A stretch of DNA of 64,000 nt from Phylloscopus collybita (GCA_027886175.1 JAJNNQ010000008.1:2318501-2382500), one strand, 5' to 3'; positions 49,250 through 62,900 are shown, numbered from the stretch's first letter. Notes: a model not told the origin generated them from the letters alone. A program made the numbers and translations.

Positions 49250-50900
49250 CTTTGTTGATATATAGCCATGTAAACTGGAATTTGTTTTCTGGGTAAGACT
49301 GCCAGGGATGATTGTTAGGAGTTCTGCTTGAAGAAGAAACTCAAGCAGAGTTAAGTAATTTTAAGTAATCATTTTCAGACTAAGAGTTATCCTCATTTGG
49401 GTTTTTTGGTTTTTTATTCATTGGTTTTTTAATGGAAATTAGGGATGGAAAAATTTTCAGTGTAACTGTCAGGAAAAATGATTTGGAACGTAATAATTAG
49501 AATTACTTTCTGGTCTGTTGTCAGATAAGCAGCACACACACTATTTTTTTTTTTTAGCAAACATATTATAAAGAAAATGAAAGAAAAACAAACTGCATTG
49601 CATCTGTTTCAACAAGGACACATGAGCATAATGCACCAAAGTGACAGTCAGGCTCCAGGTAAGAGAGAGAATGTGAAATGTGAACTCCCTGAGACAAAGC
49701 TTCCAAGGATGAGAGTTCAAATGCCACGGAACCCTACTTAAGAAGGGAAGCACCAGTGTTCTTCTCCCAAATCTTCATGAATTGGACATATTAAATCATG
49801 TAGCCTGATGCCAGCACAGGATTATATTCTAATACCTTGGCATGGCCTAATTCTATTAGTAGGGAATGAAAGGGGAACAGAACAAGCAAACATTACCATG
49901 ACTGTACAAACTGAATCTTTATTTGGAATGGGAATTATTTTAAGGAGGTCTGAAGCTCTGGTTTTCTTGCACAAAATCTGGGGTGTGAACCTGAAGAATT
50001 AGCAAAAGGACAGAAAACCTTGAAAACAAGCTGATTGTGACAGTACTGTCAAGCAGAAAGGGAAAATGCAAATGAAATAGACATTTTCTAAATATAGTTT
50101 AATTTATAAATAAGACTTCACATCACAGATTTGTTTATCCTCATTTGGTGATAATTGTTCACAGCAGAATATATCAGAAAATTCTATAATAGGAACTACA
50201 GCCAGGAAATGTTAAATAATTAATCACCCTCCCAGCCACTTGCATTTCTGTTGATATAAATGACCGTATAATTCCAAACCCAATTATCACTACTTAGCCA
50301 TTCCATTTTGTAGTTAAAATCCCACAAAATTAAAGTGCATCAATTGTTAATGGTAATAGACCAGACAAGGGATTAAAGATTATTTTAATGTTTATTTCCT
50401 GTCAGGAGGTTTTTTTGGCAGGAAGCACTATAGACAAAAGGCTACATTAAGATGAGATTCATACAATGTATTTAAATCTGCTAACTTCTAAAAGCCTTAT
50501 GGTATAATTACTTGTTTAATCTACTTGTTCCCTGAAGATACCAATGGGGGTTTATCAAGCCAACTTTAGTATATCTGCTTCATAGAGACCAAAAGATTCT
50601 CTTTAACTGCAAACAGCAGTCAAGTTATGGTAACATAAATGCAATTCTAACAACAAACTTGAAAAATGAATGAACTATGCAAAAATATAAGGGGAACCAG
50701 ATTACTAACAAGATTTTTTTTTTTTAATGTCATATTCTGCTTGGTTTATCTCCTGTTACTTCTGGCACTATAAATCTGCATACAAGATTTGGTCCTTGTA
50801 TCCACACTTTAAACAATCACTTTAATACCAATAAAACTTCAGTAACTACAGAACCTTCTTTTACCTGCCACGAAATGATGACTTTTGTCTACTCTTCAGA
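49250..50900. other. Gene-free AT-rich noncoding DNA
   Basis: No gene. A T12 run lies at 49544-49555. 50090-50400 is unique-looking and rich in homeodomain-type words such as TAATTAATCA (50218-50227) and CAATTATCAC. That makes it a possible conserved element, but AT-rich DNA yields such words by chance. Confidence 0.5.
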
Positions 50901-50913
50901 AAAGTATTTATGT

Positions 50914-50967
50914 ACATGTGTTTATATGGAGACAACAATTACATGTGTTTATATGGAGACAACAATT
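50914..50967. repeat. Perfect 27-bp tandem duplication
   Basis: Bases 50914-50940 and 50941-50967 are identical and abut exactly. Each unit starts ACATGTGTTTATATGG and ends GACAACAATT. Absence of any mismatch suggests a recent slippage or template-switch event, or copy-number polymorphism. Confidence 0.95.
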
Positions 50968-50969
50968 AG

Positions 50970-53900
50970 TTTAGAGATTACTTTGCTGTCTTAAAATGGT
51001 TTTGGTTTTATCATTAGGTGTTGTCAGCAAAACTGACAGAAGTACTTTAAAGCATTAGCACAGTGACCAGAACTCTGTAGAACTGTGAGGGCCTAAGGGT
51101 TTGGTGAAGGGCCTTGACAGTTCACTCTTTCAGTGGGCTGATTTTATCTGCTTCAAAAAGTTATTCATCTGTATAAAGTTACAGACAGGTATCCATCACT
51201 TGGGTCTGCTGGGATGAAACCATCAGATCTGGAGTAAGCAACAACCCCACCGGTTATTTCTGGCCTACACTGACATCACCCTGCACAGCCCCATCCATCT
51301 CATTCTGTCTCTTCTCTGCATAAACAGAAATCTACACACAGACTAAATAGGTAAACTGAGAAGGAAGTGTTTGTGTTCTTGTGTTCCCTACCCATTCAGC
51401 AATGTTATCCACTCCCCCCAAAAAATCTATGGACAACTTATAGCACAGGAACATTACAGCACTTCATATCCTCATTTATTCTTTTTCTCCAGGAAACCCT
51501 TGTCCTGCATTTACCAAATTACATAAACACTAAATCATGACACAACACAGTGCATAAATCATAAATCATCTCATATTGGGAAAATGACAGATTTGTTTCC
51601 ATGTCTGTTTCAAACATTTCCTTAGGTGTACATTCACTGTTTGGCTACAGTTACTCCTCATTATTCCTCCTCTCTCCTCTTGGTAGGTGAGGAAGCCAGC
51701 AGGGACAGGTCTGTGGCACTGACACTCCTGTGCTGTCACAAGGAACAGCTTTACAGCCCAAGAGATTGCTCAGGAGGGCAGTGAAGAAGCTCCTTTCCAA
51801 ACCCAGGATCATCCAGCAATGATATAACTAATTTGTGAGCAGTGAGTTAATTACATGCCCAGTGGTGTTAATAACTCAAATTCCATCAGACACAGGTATT
51901 AAGAAAGAAGCCTTTAACTGAGACCCACAGACTAGATGCTCATCCTGGAGCCCCAGTTGTTACAGGAGATTGCTTTGGGCATATCTGGCATAAAGGAGCA
52001 CTGCAGAATTAAAATTGGCATGTCAGGAACTTTTCCCATGTTTTGCTTGGTATGCACCCCCACAAAAAACAAAACACCAAAACAAACAACAAACAAAACC
52101 CAAAACACACAACAAAGTTCAGAGTCCATATCTCTTCTGAGATTTGTCTGAGCAAGTAGACATGGTACAGAAACCCATTCCATAACCTTTCACCAACATA
52201 AAATTTACTGCGAATAAGGCCCTAAAACTCTATGCTCAGCTCTGATTTAAACCTGTGAACACAAACCTCCCAAGAACATTTCTATTCCAATAAATACCTC
52301 CCCATGACAGAATATGCTAATCATTTGGGTCCTAGGGGAGATTAAATACTTGAACCACAAGCAAGCTCCACCACAAGGCTCACCAAGACAGGATCTGACC
52401 CAACATTATTTTATTTATTTAGGTTTAAGGTGCTGTTTAAGTTAAATACACATCAGCCTTCCCTGTTTCTCTCCCCCAAACACTTCTTCTGCTGTGGCAA
52501 GGAGCAGAGCAGGCTTGGCTTTTGAGACTGAAAATTCCTCTGCAATTTTCTACAGAATTCAAGACTTTATCAATGAGAAGAATTAATCTAACTCACAAAA
52601 ACGAGACTTCCTTCAGAACTCTAATGTTCTGTATCTTTTATTTTTAAATTGCAGCATTAATAATGGTCTCAGCAGCAAGTGGAGAAAACGTATGAAATAT
52701 GTGCCCTCTTTATAGATTTCCTGTTTCTGCAATTTCGCTTGAAAAATGGCAGTGCCCTGCCATCTGAAGCTTCCAGTTTGTTTAACTCCAAGCAAAAGAC
52801 AATTAAACAACTTACAGTATATGGTCATGAGACTCTAATTGCTCACCAGTGCTCTTTGTTGGCTCAGCTGCGACAATGAGCAGAAGCTTTTTCACTTTCC
52901 TACCCCTACAAGACCACCAGAGGTTCCTGACCATGGCAATGGCCTCATGCTGAGAAGAAAATATTTCACCAAAAAAAACTTCCATAGGATTTTTGAGATG
53001 CTGAGTTAGCACAGAGTAAAAGGAAGAGACTCCAAGCTGGTCAAGTGTCTAGAAGGACAGAACATCCTTTTATCATTCTTTCTTAGAAATCAAGGAACTA
53101 ATATTTATCTTTGTTTTCTCAGTTTTCTTAAAATTCTCCCATTTACTATAAACCTTTTTTTTCATTACTCCTGCAAGCAAAGTTATATCCTGAATCTATA
53201 TATCTCAGGTTATCCTCTTCAACACAGAAGTCTTACATAAGAAGTGATGTATCAGTATTTTCACAGACAGTGATACACACTTGAAGAATGGAAGTTCAGG
53301 TGACCAACAAAGATAAATTGAGCTTCTCAAATCCTGCTTTTGGTAGAAATCACTCTGAAAACAGACTGAGTTCCATTTGAGAGATGTTCAATGCCCTTTT
53401 GTTTTTACTCTCCAAGCCAATCTCAGAGCTGACCCTATTTTCACATTTGTAGACAAAAGACTTGTGGATGTGACCTTCCCAGACCAGTATCTGCTCTATC
53501 ATTAATGATGCTTTCTACTGTAGGCTGAAATAAGAAAAATAACCTTAGCTCACTAATATGCATCTGAAATATTGTAGTTCTCAGTCTAGCCCGCTCTCAG
53601 GACTATGTGTTATCCACATCAAAGACAAAAACACATCATTAGTATCATCTGCTGTAATGGCAGTGCAGGGGAATTCATATTAGTGGTTGCTTAATGGAAA
53701 TCATGGTAGAAATCTTGGCATTAATATGAGGGATATTAATTTTCCAGTACTTAAAAGCATAAATGACACCTACATCTCCATGCAAAGCTGGCTCAAATCA
53801 ATTGCCTAAATGAAATTTAATTCAAGATTCTTGGTACACAAACATAGACACAGAACTCTGTCTCCATCAACAAAATGAACAGGAAAACAGTACATCTAAG

Positions 53901-56740
53901 ATCATGTGTCATTCCCTAGTGATTCTTTTGGTTCTTTTTGGTATGCAAAAAAACACCTACTAGATCTTTTAATGAATGCAAAAATAGAACACAGACAGTA
54001 TACATAGCAATAAAATGATACCTGGACAATAGAGCTGAAGAGCAAAAGGATGATGAAAGGAATTACTAGGGAGGGAATAAAACTTTTAACACTATTATGA
54101 TATTCTAATCTTATTAATATATGTACTGGAGACCAAAACAAATTTTAAGTTTCAGTTTAACGAAAGTGGTTTTGTGGATTTCTTATTGTTTGACAATACA
54201 AATAAATTATTGCATATAACCTCATAATCATTAGCACCACTAAACTGTGAAATATTACTCAAACACCAGGGCACATTTCTCAATGCATTGTGTCTCGCTG
54301 ACCTCCGGATCAAGTTTGCTCAGTGTCTGACTACGAGAATGTTCTCTGGTTTTGTTTTTGTTTTCTAAATAACTGCAAGCTCTACAAATTCATTATGGAA
54401 CTAGAATAAAATCCAATCCATTCTTCCATAACTGTGTTGCCTTAGCATCACCAAAGGAGATAAAACACATTTTAGTTACTAAGGTGACCAGTTACAACAG
54501 TGATTCCACACAGATACAGTAAGATAAAAGCCCCTGGGTTTATGTGGTAATCCTCTTGCCTAGAAGTGTCTGTTGAGAGTCAGCACACAGGAAAGAGCAG
54601 GAAGTAACATAATTTATTCAGCAAGAATACTATGGGGCAGAAGTGCTGAAAAAAGGCTTTCACACACCCATCCTGGCTAATTTTCCATTGAAATAAAGTT
54701 TACTGTTGAATATCAAATATTTATTCCATTTTTCATACTCTTGTCTTTTCCTCCCTCTCGTATTTATTTACTTTATAAACATTTCAAATTTATTTTTGCT
54801 GAATAAATAAATTAAAATATGAGGAATGTTTAAACAGACAAAAGGCTCTGGGAGTTTTGTTACTGGCAAAAGGAGAAATGCTCATGGATGTAATGAGTCA
54901 ACTGCCAATGTGGAAATCTAGCAGAACTCCTGAATTTTAGAATCATGGCATGTTTGAATTCACTTTAGTGTGTGGGGGGTTTTTTTACAAGGTTGATTCT
55001 GCAGGTTTTATGCAGCTGGCTTTCATTTTTTTCTAATGCCAGGCCTCAAACTATTACAAGTTCATCAATGATAACCCACTGACAGCTTTCCCACCTCTTT
55101 TATCAGTCAGTGAAGTTACAAATATACCAGATTGTCAAGGAGATACACATTGTAAAACAAATTCCTGGGCATCTTCCTATTCAAACCATGAATTCATCTA
55201 AGTTCAACCCCGTCTATTTTACTCAGCAGAGTAGGTACTAAAATCTCCTTTCAACCCAGAAGACTTTATTTTATAATTCCTTCATCTGGGATTCCAGGAA
55301 ATGTTAAGATGTTAACTATCTGACAGAGTTCACATCAGTGACAAGTAGTTTATTACAGCACAGGTTTTATTCCCCGATTTCAGGGGACATGGGCTTCAGA
55401 TGAAAAGGTGGAATAATTCTTGCCTCGGTGTGTAAAATCAAGATCAATTTAGTAACCCACTCCTCTAATACCGTATGTGCAAAGAAATAATTTAGACTCC
55501 TAGTTAATTTGAGTATTGAACTGAAATTCTGCAGCTGCTTTCTGCCAGTCCTGAAAACAGAAATTAATTTCAATGACCAAGGCGAATGGTGTGCTGCTCT
55601 GTCAGGTAATTAGTCACCGTCTTTTGCTACTCAGGGTCTATCACTGTGCTAATCCATACATAAACCCCAGAATTCCCCCAGTCACTCACAATCTAAAGAG
55701 CTGTTTAACTACCTATTTCTCCCATTCAATCCTACCCCAGATATCAGCTGCAAAATGAGCATTCTTTCATGTTTAGCTTTCTTCCTCCTATTTACTGCCA
55801 GCAGAATTAATGCAACTGATTTACATTTTCTTTTTTCTGTTTGATCAAGTCTGCTGTTGATTAAGTAGAGCTTAAGGGAAAAAATTATACTCCTGCAGCT
55901 TTCCTACTTGACTTGCCAGTTTATTAATGAAAGAAGCAAGGATATTGATGGCCCAGAAACTACAAGTGCAGCAATTAAAGGATATGTCCTTCCAAGCTTC
56001 TAATTAAAAAAGAGTTCTTTTGTATTAAAAGATATAGTTTAGTGTCATATTTATATCTAATTCTCACTTCTACTGTTTTTCTTTTTTTTCTTCTTCTTTT
56101 TTTTTTCTTTTTTTCTGTTTATTCTTTTTAAACAGAAATCTACTGGGAAAACTTAGATCAGGCAGAATAAAGAAACTTTCCCTGACAACCATTTCTGGAA
56201 GCTTTGTTCCCAAACAACAGTCTTAGTGATAAAACATCAAAAACAACTCCACCCCCACAAATCCTTACAACAGTGAAATACCCACTGACACATACCACTC
56301 AGAAGGCAACTCTATAATATTTTTAACTTGTGTAATAAATTGGCAAAGTCTCAGATTCAAGAAAACTGAAGGGTTTTTTTATACCAGTCCTTCTGGATAT
56401 ATTAAGATAATGAGACTGTTCCCTCCTTCTAATATCTTTTTACTTAGTATTTAAATTCTAGATTCACTTTTTTTTTTTTTTTTCATGTCAGGTATTTACA
56501 TGAATGATCTCACAGAGGTTCTTCATGCTTCTTATCTAATCAAATTTTTGAATTCTTCCTTCAGAAACACCTGATACCATAACATTGCCAGTATTTTATT
56601 ACTCTACTGGGTCAGTCCCTTGCACATTAATGGCATTCTTTCAACATAAGAGCACAAACAGATACATAAATGACTCCTGTTTCTGTTTGGTGGTGTCATC
56701 CAAATAAATTCAACAAAAGTCTGACATGTTCTGGCTGACT
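50970..56740. other. Gene-free AT-rich noncoding DNA
   Basis: No gene, RNA or recognised transposon. An A/C-rich low-complexity stretch lies at about 52060-52110. T-rich tracts lie at 56075-56117 and 56468-56483. Reading frames are all under 90 codons and lack domains. Confidence 0.55.
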
Positions 56741-56745
56741 CAAAC

Positions 56746-56763
56746 TGCATGCATGCATGCATG
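56746..56763. repeat. (TGCA)4 self-complementary microsatellite
   Basis: The TGCATGCATGCATGCATG run is perfectly periodic and self-complementary. It lies about 55 bp upstream of the CR1 element. Confidence 0.9.
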
Positions 56764-56818
56764 ACTCTCCAACACCTCTGGAATAAGTGCTAAGGACTCA
56801 GTCAGTCTGAGATTCATC

Positions 56819-57085
56819 AAATCATAGAATGGTTTGGGTTGAAATGGTCCTGAAATCTCATCCAGTTCCAAACCCCTGCCATGGCAGGGACACCTTCCAC
56901 TATCCCAGGTTGCTCCAAGTCCCATCCAGCCTGACCTTGGACACCTCCAGGAATGGGGCAGCCAAAGCTTCTCTGGGCACCCTGTGCCAGGGCCTCCCCA
57001 CCCTCACAGCAAAGAATTTCTTCCCAATATGTAACCTAAATTTACTCTCTGTCAGTTTGAAGCACCCTGCCTGCCCCACATTCAA
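56819..57085 (-). mobile_element. CR1 LINE, 5'-truncated 3' end
   Basis: The plus strand reads as the reverse complement of an avian CR1 3' end. It begins ATCATAGAATGGTTTGGGTT (56821-56840), the complement of the terminal ATTCTATGAT repeats, here reduced to about one unit. It continues through CCCTGCCATGGCAGGGACACC, CAGCCTGACCTTGGACACCTCC, TTCTCTGGGCACCCTG, CACCCTCACAGCAAAGAATTTCTTCC and CTCTGTCAGTTTGAAGC. Only the last few hundred bases are present, as is usual for CR1. Weak resemblance may extend to about 57180. The wording is closest to songbird CR1 subfamilies as I recall them. The 120-codon frame over it is antisense noise; no reverse transcriptase is encoded. Confidence 0.93.
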
Positions 57086-57189
57086 AACATCCTGCACACA
57101 CCCCACAGCACCCCTCCATCCACACACCAGGTACCTCCCCCAGATCTCCACACAGCAATTACTCCTCTCCTTTAGCTACCAGATGTTTT

Positions 57190-58060
57190 GAAATCCCTTA
57201 AAAATTATATTAAGATATAAGCACAACATAAAAATCATAATCTAGCATCCCATATAAGTAACAACATGTTCTTAATGCATTGAAAATGACTGTTCCCTGC
57301 ACTGATGTTCCAGAAAGGAAGAGAAGTAAAACATCTTTCTGCTCCTGGCCTCTGTCCCTCACAGCCCAGAGTGGTGAGAACTGCTGTGATCAGATTAGAC
57401 AGGTAATCTTCTGTATGATCAAATTCCCAGAGGGCAGCGATAGCCGTGTATTTAAGGACAGTAAGCTTTTCTTAAAAGAGGTACTAAAGTGAATCACAAA
57501 ATTTCCCAGAGCTCCCAGCTGGACAAAACAGCAGTAAACAAGAGTGATTCTTCCTTAGGGCTAACAGAGTTAGCAATGCAGCTCTCAGGACAGGTTGTGT
57601 CATCCACAATATCACTGCCCACATTTCTCCTTGAGCCATCCCAGACCTGCATCTTTCTGTTTGCCTATTAACCTGAAAAAACCTTGTGGAGGAGGGGGGT
57701 GCAGTTGTTCCAAGGGACCTTTTGTACTAGAAATTTCTCAATCACTTCCAGTTTAAAGGTGACTTCATAGAAATGGTGACCCTCACAAGTACCATTTGAA
57801 AGATACAGAAGCTTTAATCTTTTTCAGTGGAATCAGAAGCTCTTATCTCTCCTCTGACCCTTCTTCCCCTCTAGCCTTACACTCCTGGCACCATTGAAAA
57901 GTCAGAACCATTAAGTTGGTGTCAAGTGGCTGTGCTATTCATATTCTATTATAGTCAATGACAATTAACAGTGCCATTCAGAAAAGCCAGGTACTGTATT
58001 ACACAATTGGAAAATTGATCTTATCTGAGGCTCAAAAAACAGCAATGTTCAGACCTCAAC
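57190..58060. other. Gene-free noncoding DNA
   Basis: Nothing beyond short spurious frames; no repeat or motif recognised. Confidence 0.5.
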
Positions 58061-58067
58061 TCACAGG

Positions 58068-58101
58068 AAAAAAAAAAAAAAAAGGGAGGGAGGGAGGGAG
58101 G
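58068..58101 (+). repeat. A16 tract followed by G-quadruplex motif
   Basis: Sixteen adenines (58068-58083) run directly into GGGAGGGAGGGAGGG (58084-58098) plus AGG. Four G3 runs with single-base loops satisfy the strictest intramolecular quadruplex rule. This loop class forms very stable parallel quadruplexes in vitro. It may be simply a (GGGA)n microsatellite. Confidence 0.9.
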
Positions 58102-58104
58102 AAG

Positions 58105-59860
58105 TACTGCCTGACCTCAGGGCCACACAGCAAACGTGCAAGGCTCAGAAACAACCTGAAGAAGTGCCCAAATCTCTGTGTGAATATGAACTCTGGTTTT
58201 TATCATCAAGCAAAGTGATGTTAGAGTACAAATTCAACTGAACGCTTGATGATCACCTTCAAAGTTGTTATTGCAGGCAAAATGCAACATCTTAGCATTG
58301 CTGACACATCAGAAAACCACGGTGTGTGTCAGTTCCCAGCTCTTTGCAGCACACACCCACAGGCAGGAGCCCAGCACCTACAGTGAAATCCTCATTTCTA
58401 GCACCTGCACTGAACATCTATTTTCATGAATGTTTTTCCTAGAAAGGAACACAGGCACTTTTTTTTTTTTTTCTACTAATGAATTACTGGATGGTTACAA
58501 AAGGAGAGGATTAATAAATAACTCTCTGCTTTGGACAGTGAGACTGTTTTCCTCTCTCAGTGAATCTCAGCATTAACCACAACCCAGTACAATAGTTGAT
58601 TACAGCTGAGCCTATCTGCTTTAAAGCACAGGGGGAATTTTACATGGCAAAACTCAATTAGTTCACTTGAGTTTAACTAAAGCACCTGAGCTAAAACCTT
58701 GCCACACAAAGGATGCATTGTAGAGTAGGAACAGCACTTGGCACTGTTCCCTGTGCCTCGTGCTCGAGGACATTGGCTTTCAGCAGGATCCAAAACCAGA
58801 GCAAGTGCTCTTGCATCACTAGGCCATTATATGTCACTTATATTCCCCAATCAAGGGCTCACTAACCCTCAAAATTATGACTTGACCTATCAAGCCCACA
58901 TCCTGGAGCAGACTGCAAAATCTGCGGAGTCACTTGTTGAGTTCAAGCACGGAACTGCAATGCTGAGCAATTAGATGGGGAAAAAATAAAAAAACAAATC
59001 CATAACAACAACTATTCTTGCATTTCAAATGCCGAGTTCTAAAACTCCATGGTTGTACAGATTGAGGGAAGGACTGTTCCATTACATGCAATTCTGCCTC
59101 AGGTTGCTGCTTTCCAAGCCAAGACCAGTGAAGCTCTTCCTGCACCTGGGCTCCTCTAAGATGTCCTGAGCCTCTGTGATGAATTTAGGTGTCATTCTTT
59201 TCCCTTCACTCTAAATATATCTTTATTAAGTACTGGAGATTAAGGCCTTACACACACAACTCTGGAGACACACGTTCAAGTCCATTCTAGTGGAAAAACT
59301 GCTGGGCCCAAATCCACCTTTGGTGCACCTGGAAGGGAAGAGCTTGCAGTCTACCAGATGTTTCACCTGATGCCAAGTTTTCCTGGGGAATCAGGAACAG
59401 CCTGAATACAGAAATCATCTTTGTCTGTTCATCATTTTCCTTCGCAGAATACAGTAAAAAAAATTATCAGCCAGCTTCAGTTCTCTGGGAAAAAAATCTC
59501 CGATTGGTGCCTTAATGGAAAACATAGAATGGGCTCAAAGCCACTATAGTTATACCTAAAAATCAATACTCCCTATTGGTCCTATAATTTGTGTCCCAAA
59601 TATCTGCTTTAACATGTGCACATGCCACAAAACAAAAGCTAGGGAGTTTATATCTCGGATTTTTAAATTTTTTTGTACTTCAATATTTGCAAAGCCATGT
59701 GAAATGTTCTATAGGATTCTCTGCCTGACAGAGGGAGTCTATTCTATATTTTATTTCTTTTATTGAGAGGTGGAATAAAATTCCCCAACTGCTCCAGTGC
59801 AATTAAAATTACTTTTATTCATACAGTTACCTCTCTGGCCACCATAAGCATTCCACAGTA
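58105..59860. other. Gene-free noncoding DNA
   Basis: No gene. A T12 run lies near 58460-58472. 58540-58700 is unique-looking and contains a RUNX-type AACCACAA word at 58576-58583. A GTTCAAGTCC word at 59274-59283 resembles a pol III B box, but the rest of a SINE could not be followed. Confidence 0.5.
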
Positions 59861-59870
59861 CTAATCCTTT

Positions 59871-59966
59871 TAGGCCCTGATCCAGCAAAGCACTTTACTG
59901 TCTCTTATTCTTAAAATTACAAGTCTCCCCACTGATTTCAATACAGTTATATTAGGGATGAACTTG
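59871..59966. mobile_element. Ancient sauropsid interspersed repeat fragment
   Basis: The stretch starts AGGCCCTGATCCAGCAAAGCAC (59872-59893), nearly identical to the start of a repeat common in turtles and crocodilians (GGGCCTGATCCAGCAAAGCAC). It then has TCTTAAAATTACAAGTCTCCCCACTGATTTCAATACAG (59908-59945), matching the AGTCCCATTGACTTCAATGGGA part. I know the motif but am not certain of its formal family (a LINE 3' end or a MITE-like element). The copy is diverged and partial. Confidence 0.5.
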
Positions 59967-59969
59967 GCT

Positions 59970-62900
59970 TACTATAGGAAAAATAATGTTAAAAATACAG
60001 TTTTAAAAACAAGCAAGGAAATGGAAAGCCTAAGAGACTTCAATATTTCTCTGGTTTAAAGTAAGGCATTACCACTGTGCATTTGAGTACAGTCCAATAG
60101 TGAGCTATTTTTGTACAGTTGGGCCAATGCAGGTAACGAGCCTCCCTGTATTAGAGATGCATTGATTTCAGATCTAGATGGTTTCAATAAGCTCCTTACA
60201 CCCAAATGTTACAAGGACAGGGACTTTAAAATGTCAGTTACATAAATAAATCTGTAAGTGTCAATAAATGCCCAAAATTAAATAAACCCCTTCACTCTAA
60301 GAGGCTTTGCAGCTGATACACTGTAAAACAATAAGAAAACCATCACCATTTGCATTTTTATAGCTACATTCGTCAATAGCTCAAATATTTATCACAAATA
60401 CCAACCCACCATTGGTAGGAACTGTAGGATGTTGTTTTCCTGCTTTGACTGCAGAGACACCAAACCATGTCTGGGCATTTGTCTACAACCAAAGCTTTTT
60501 AAACTGCATTAAATACTCGCTGCCTTGTTTTTGCTGGTGCAAGAATTTATCTGAGCACGCAATGAACTGGATCAGGAAACTAATCTGACTGAAATATAAA
60601 CCATGGAAAAGTGCTGACTTTAATGAGGAGGGACACTCAGGGAAGCAGGAGCCTGAGACTGCTTAAGATAGCAGTGCCCCAAAATAAATGTACATCGAAC
60701 TGCGTTTCCTGAGGCACAGAGCAGCAGCCAGAAACAGAACCATGGATTTCACCCATTTATCCACACAAGCCATGGGGGGACACTGGGATCAGAGCCACAA
60801 AACGGATGAGGGACATGTCTTGAGTGGCTTCGGAGCACAGCTTCTGATCACCATGGAGGGACAACAAAATTTAATTTGCCACGGATGGCTGAATACCCCA
60901 AGCAAGACAACTACATAAAAGCATTTTCCAGTAACTTCCAGATTGTCTCTCCAGCCTTCCCAGTTGGCTCTCAACAATATTTTAAAGTGTGTGCTTTACC
61001 ACCATTTAAAGCATTGCACATGAGAGATACTGAATACATTAGGTAAATGAATTCCTGTGGACATTGTGAAGGGAATAATGCCCCCCTATTTGGGTTACCC
61101 TGCACTGCAATAAAAGTGGGGGTTTCTTCAGTCAAGGTGCTGCAGTAACCCAAGTGATAGCCATATTACACTTATAAAAGACAACTTTAAGAAAGATCTT
61201 AGTGCAATAAAAGTGAGGATTTTTTTTTCCCTTGGCATCCCAGCTTGCCATAGAAATGAGTGAGTTGCTGAATTTCTGCCAAGTATAGATGGTTCAGCAA
61301 GCTATTAGATTAGTCTGTTTATACAGAAACAGCCAAAAATAGGAAACACACAGAAGCTATTAAAGATATTGTCCTGTGAGGGAAATATTTGAATGGTTTT
61401 GTTACTGCAACTGGGAAATAAGATATGAGTCAGTATTAATGTGATAAAGAAGTTAATGTGTTCTAAAGCAAACAGTTAGTTTCTTCAGCTTGTTTCTGAG
61501 TTGACAATAAAATAAATGTACAGACAATTATGTAGGGTTGGATGAGCCTGCAAGTAAGTGTATCCAGCTTAAAGCTCAGTGCTGCCAGTGGGTTAGAATT
61601 GAAACTCTGTTATCAAGTAATGATATGCTAACCCCAGGTAGTCTTCATAGAAAATGGATGATTCAAAATGCCACACATCACTGAGCTGGTGGGAGAAGGG
61701 TCAATAGTGTTTAAGCTATTTCAACCAGTCAAAGAGAATTTCATAGAAAAATTTCTTCACTTTGACCATTTTACAATGGATTTCCTAAATTCCTCTCACT
61801 TTTGATACAGTCGGATGAAAAATAAAAATACCATGAGTATTGGACTGTATTTTGTTTTGGTTTATTTTTAATCAGGACAGCAGCAATATTTCATAGTGCA
61901 TGTCACCAGCAGGGAGAAATTTGCCCCATATGTGACACCGAGCATTTGTTCCTAAACAACCCTGATGCCCTGAGCTTCTTCTCCCTCCTTTCTCCACATA
62001 TTAACAAAGCTAATTCTTTAAGTACTCCAATGCCTTCAATCTTCTAACACACATAAACAGAGGAACAGACTATTATACTGTATTTATAATATTTATATGT
62101 GCAAATAGAAGATGTACCTATTTTTTCTCGAGTAACACACTTCTAAAAACCCAAAGGCCACATATATCACTCCTTAAGGGCCAATACATTTGACCAGTGA
62201 AGAAGTCCAAAGCTGAATGACTTTCCCACTGAGAAATGCCCCTCTCTGGTACCTTGCTTTTTTTTCATGGTGAGAGTACCCTGGGCCAAGCCAAGCACCT
62301 TCCCTGATGTTAAGTCACTTTTTAGGACACGAGAAGAAGAGCAGCAACTGAAAATGCACATGAAAACTTACACCAGAATGCAGCAAAACCTTTGCCAGTA
62401 CACAGAGACATCTGATTAGCAGGAGCCTCAAGAATTCTACACCAGTGGCTCATTTCCAGAGGGAGTGGAAAACTGGCCTCAAGTAATTCAGCCCATGTTA
62501 TGTATATACAAAGATCAGGCACGGTATTTGGAACAGGAAGCAGCTGCAGAAATTCTGTCAAGGTACCACAATTAAATGCATTTACACTGCAGAGACTGAA
62601 AAATGCAGGTGGTATAATGAGACTTATAGCAAAATTTAAGAAGACTGCAATAACTTGCAGCCAGATCTTGGAGCTGGGCTTTTCCCTGGAACACATCTAC
62701 TCAAAACCAAGTCAAGCTGTTACATCAACAAGCCTACAGACTGCTTTGAGGCCTCAGCTGAAATTTATTTCTGGGATAAGTGTATCTTTCCATTCAACTC
62801 CACAGAAACCAGGCTTGTTTATTATTTCTTGAGCCTAATTTCTTACTTCAGGCAATAGGAAGAATGAGTTACATGTCCCCTGACACCAAACAGATGAGCA

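Noticed and set aside
56829..57191. 120-codon plus-strand frame and 83-codon minus frame
   Set aside because: Both lie on the 3' untranslated part of a CR1 LINE, mostly antisense, and encode nothing functional.
59222..59300. Possible tRNA-derived SINE (GTTCAAGTCC at 59274-59283)
   Set aside because: Only a B-box-like word is present. A box, cloverleaf pairing and SINE body could not be followed.
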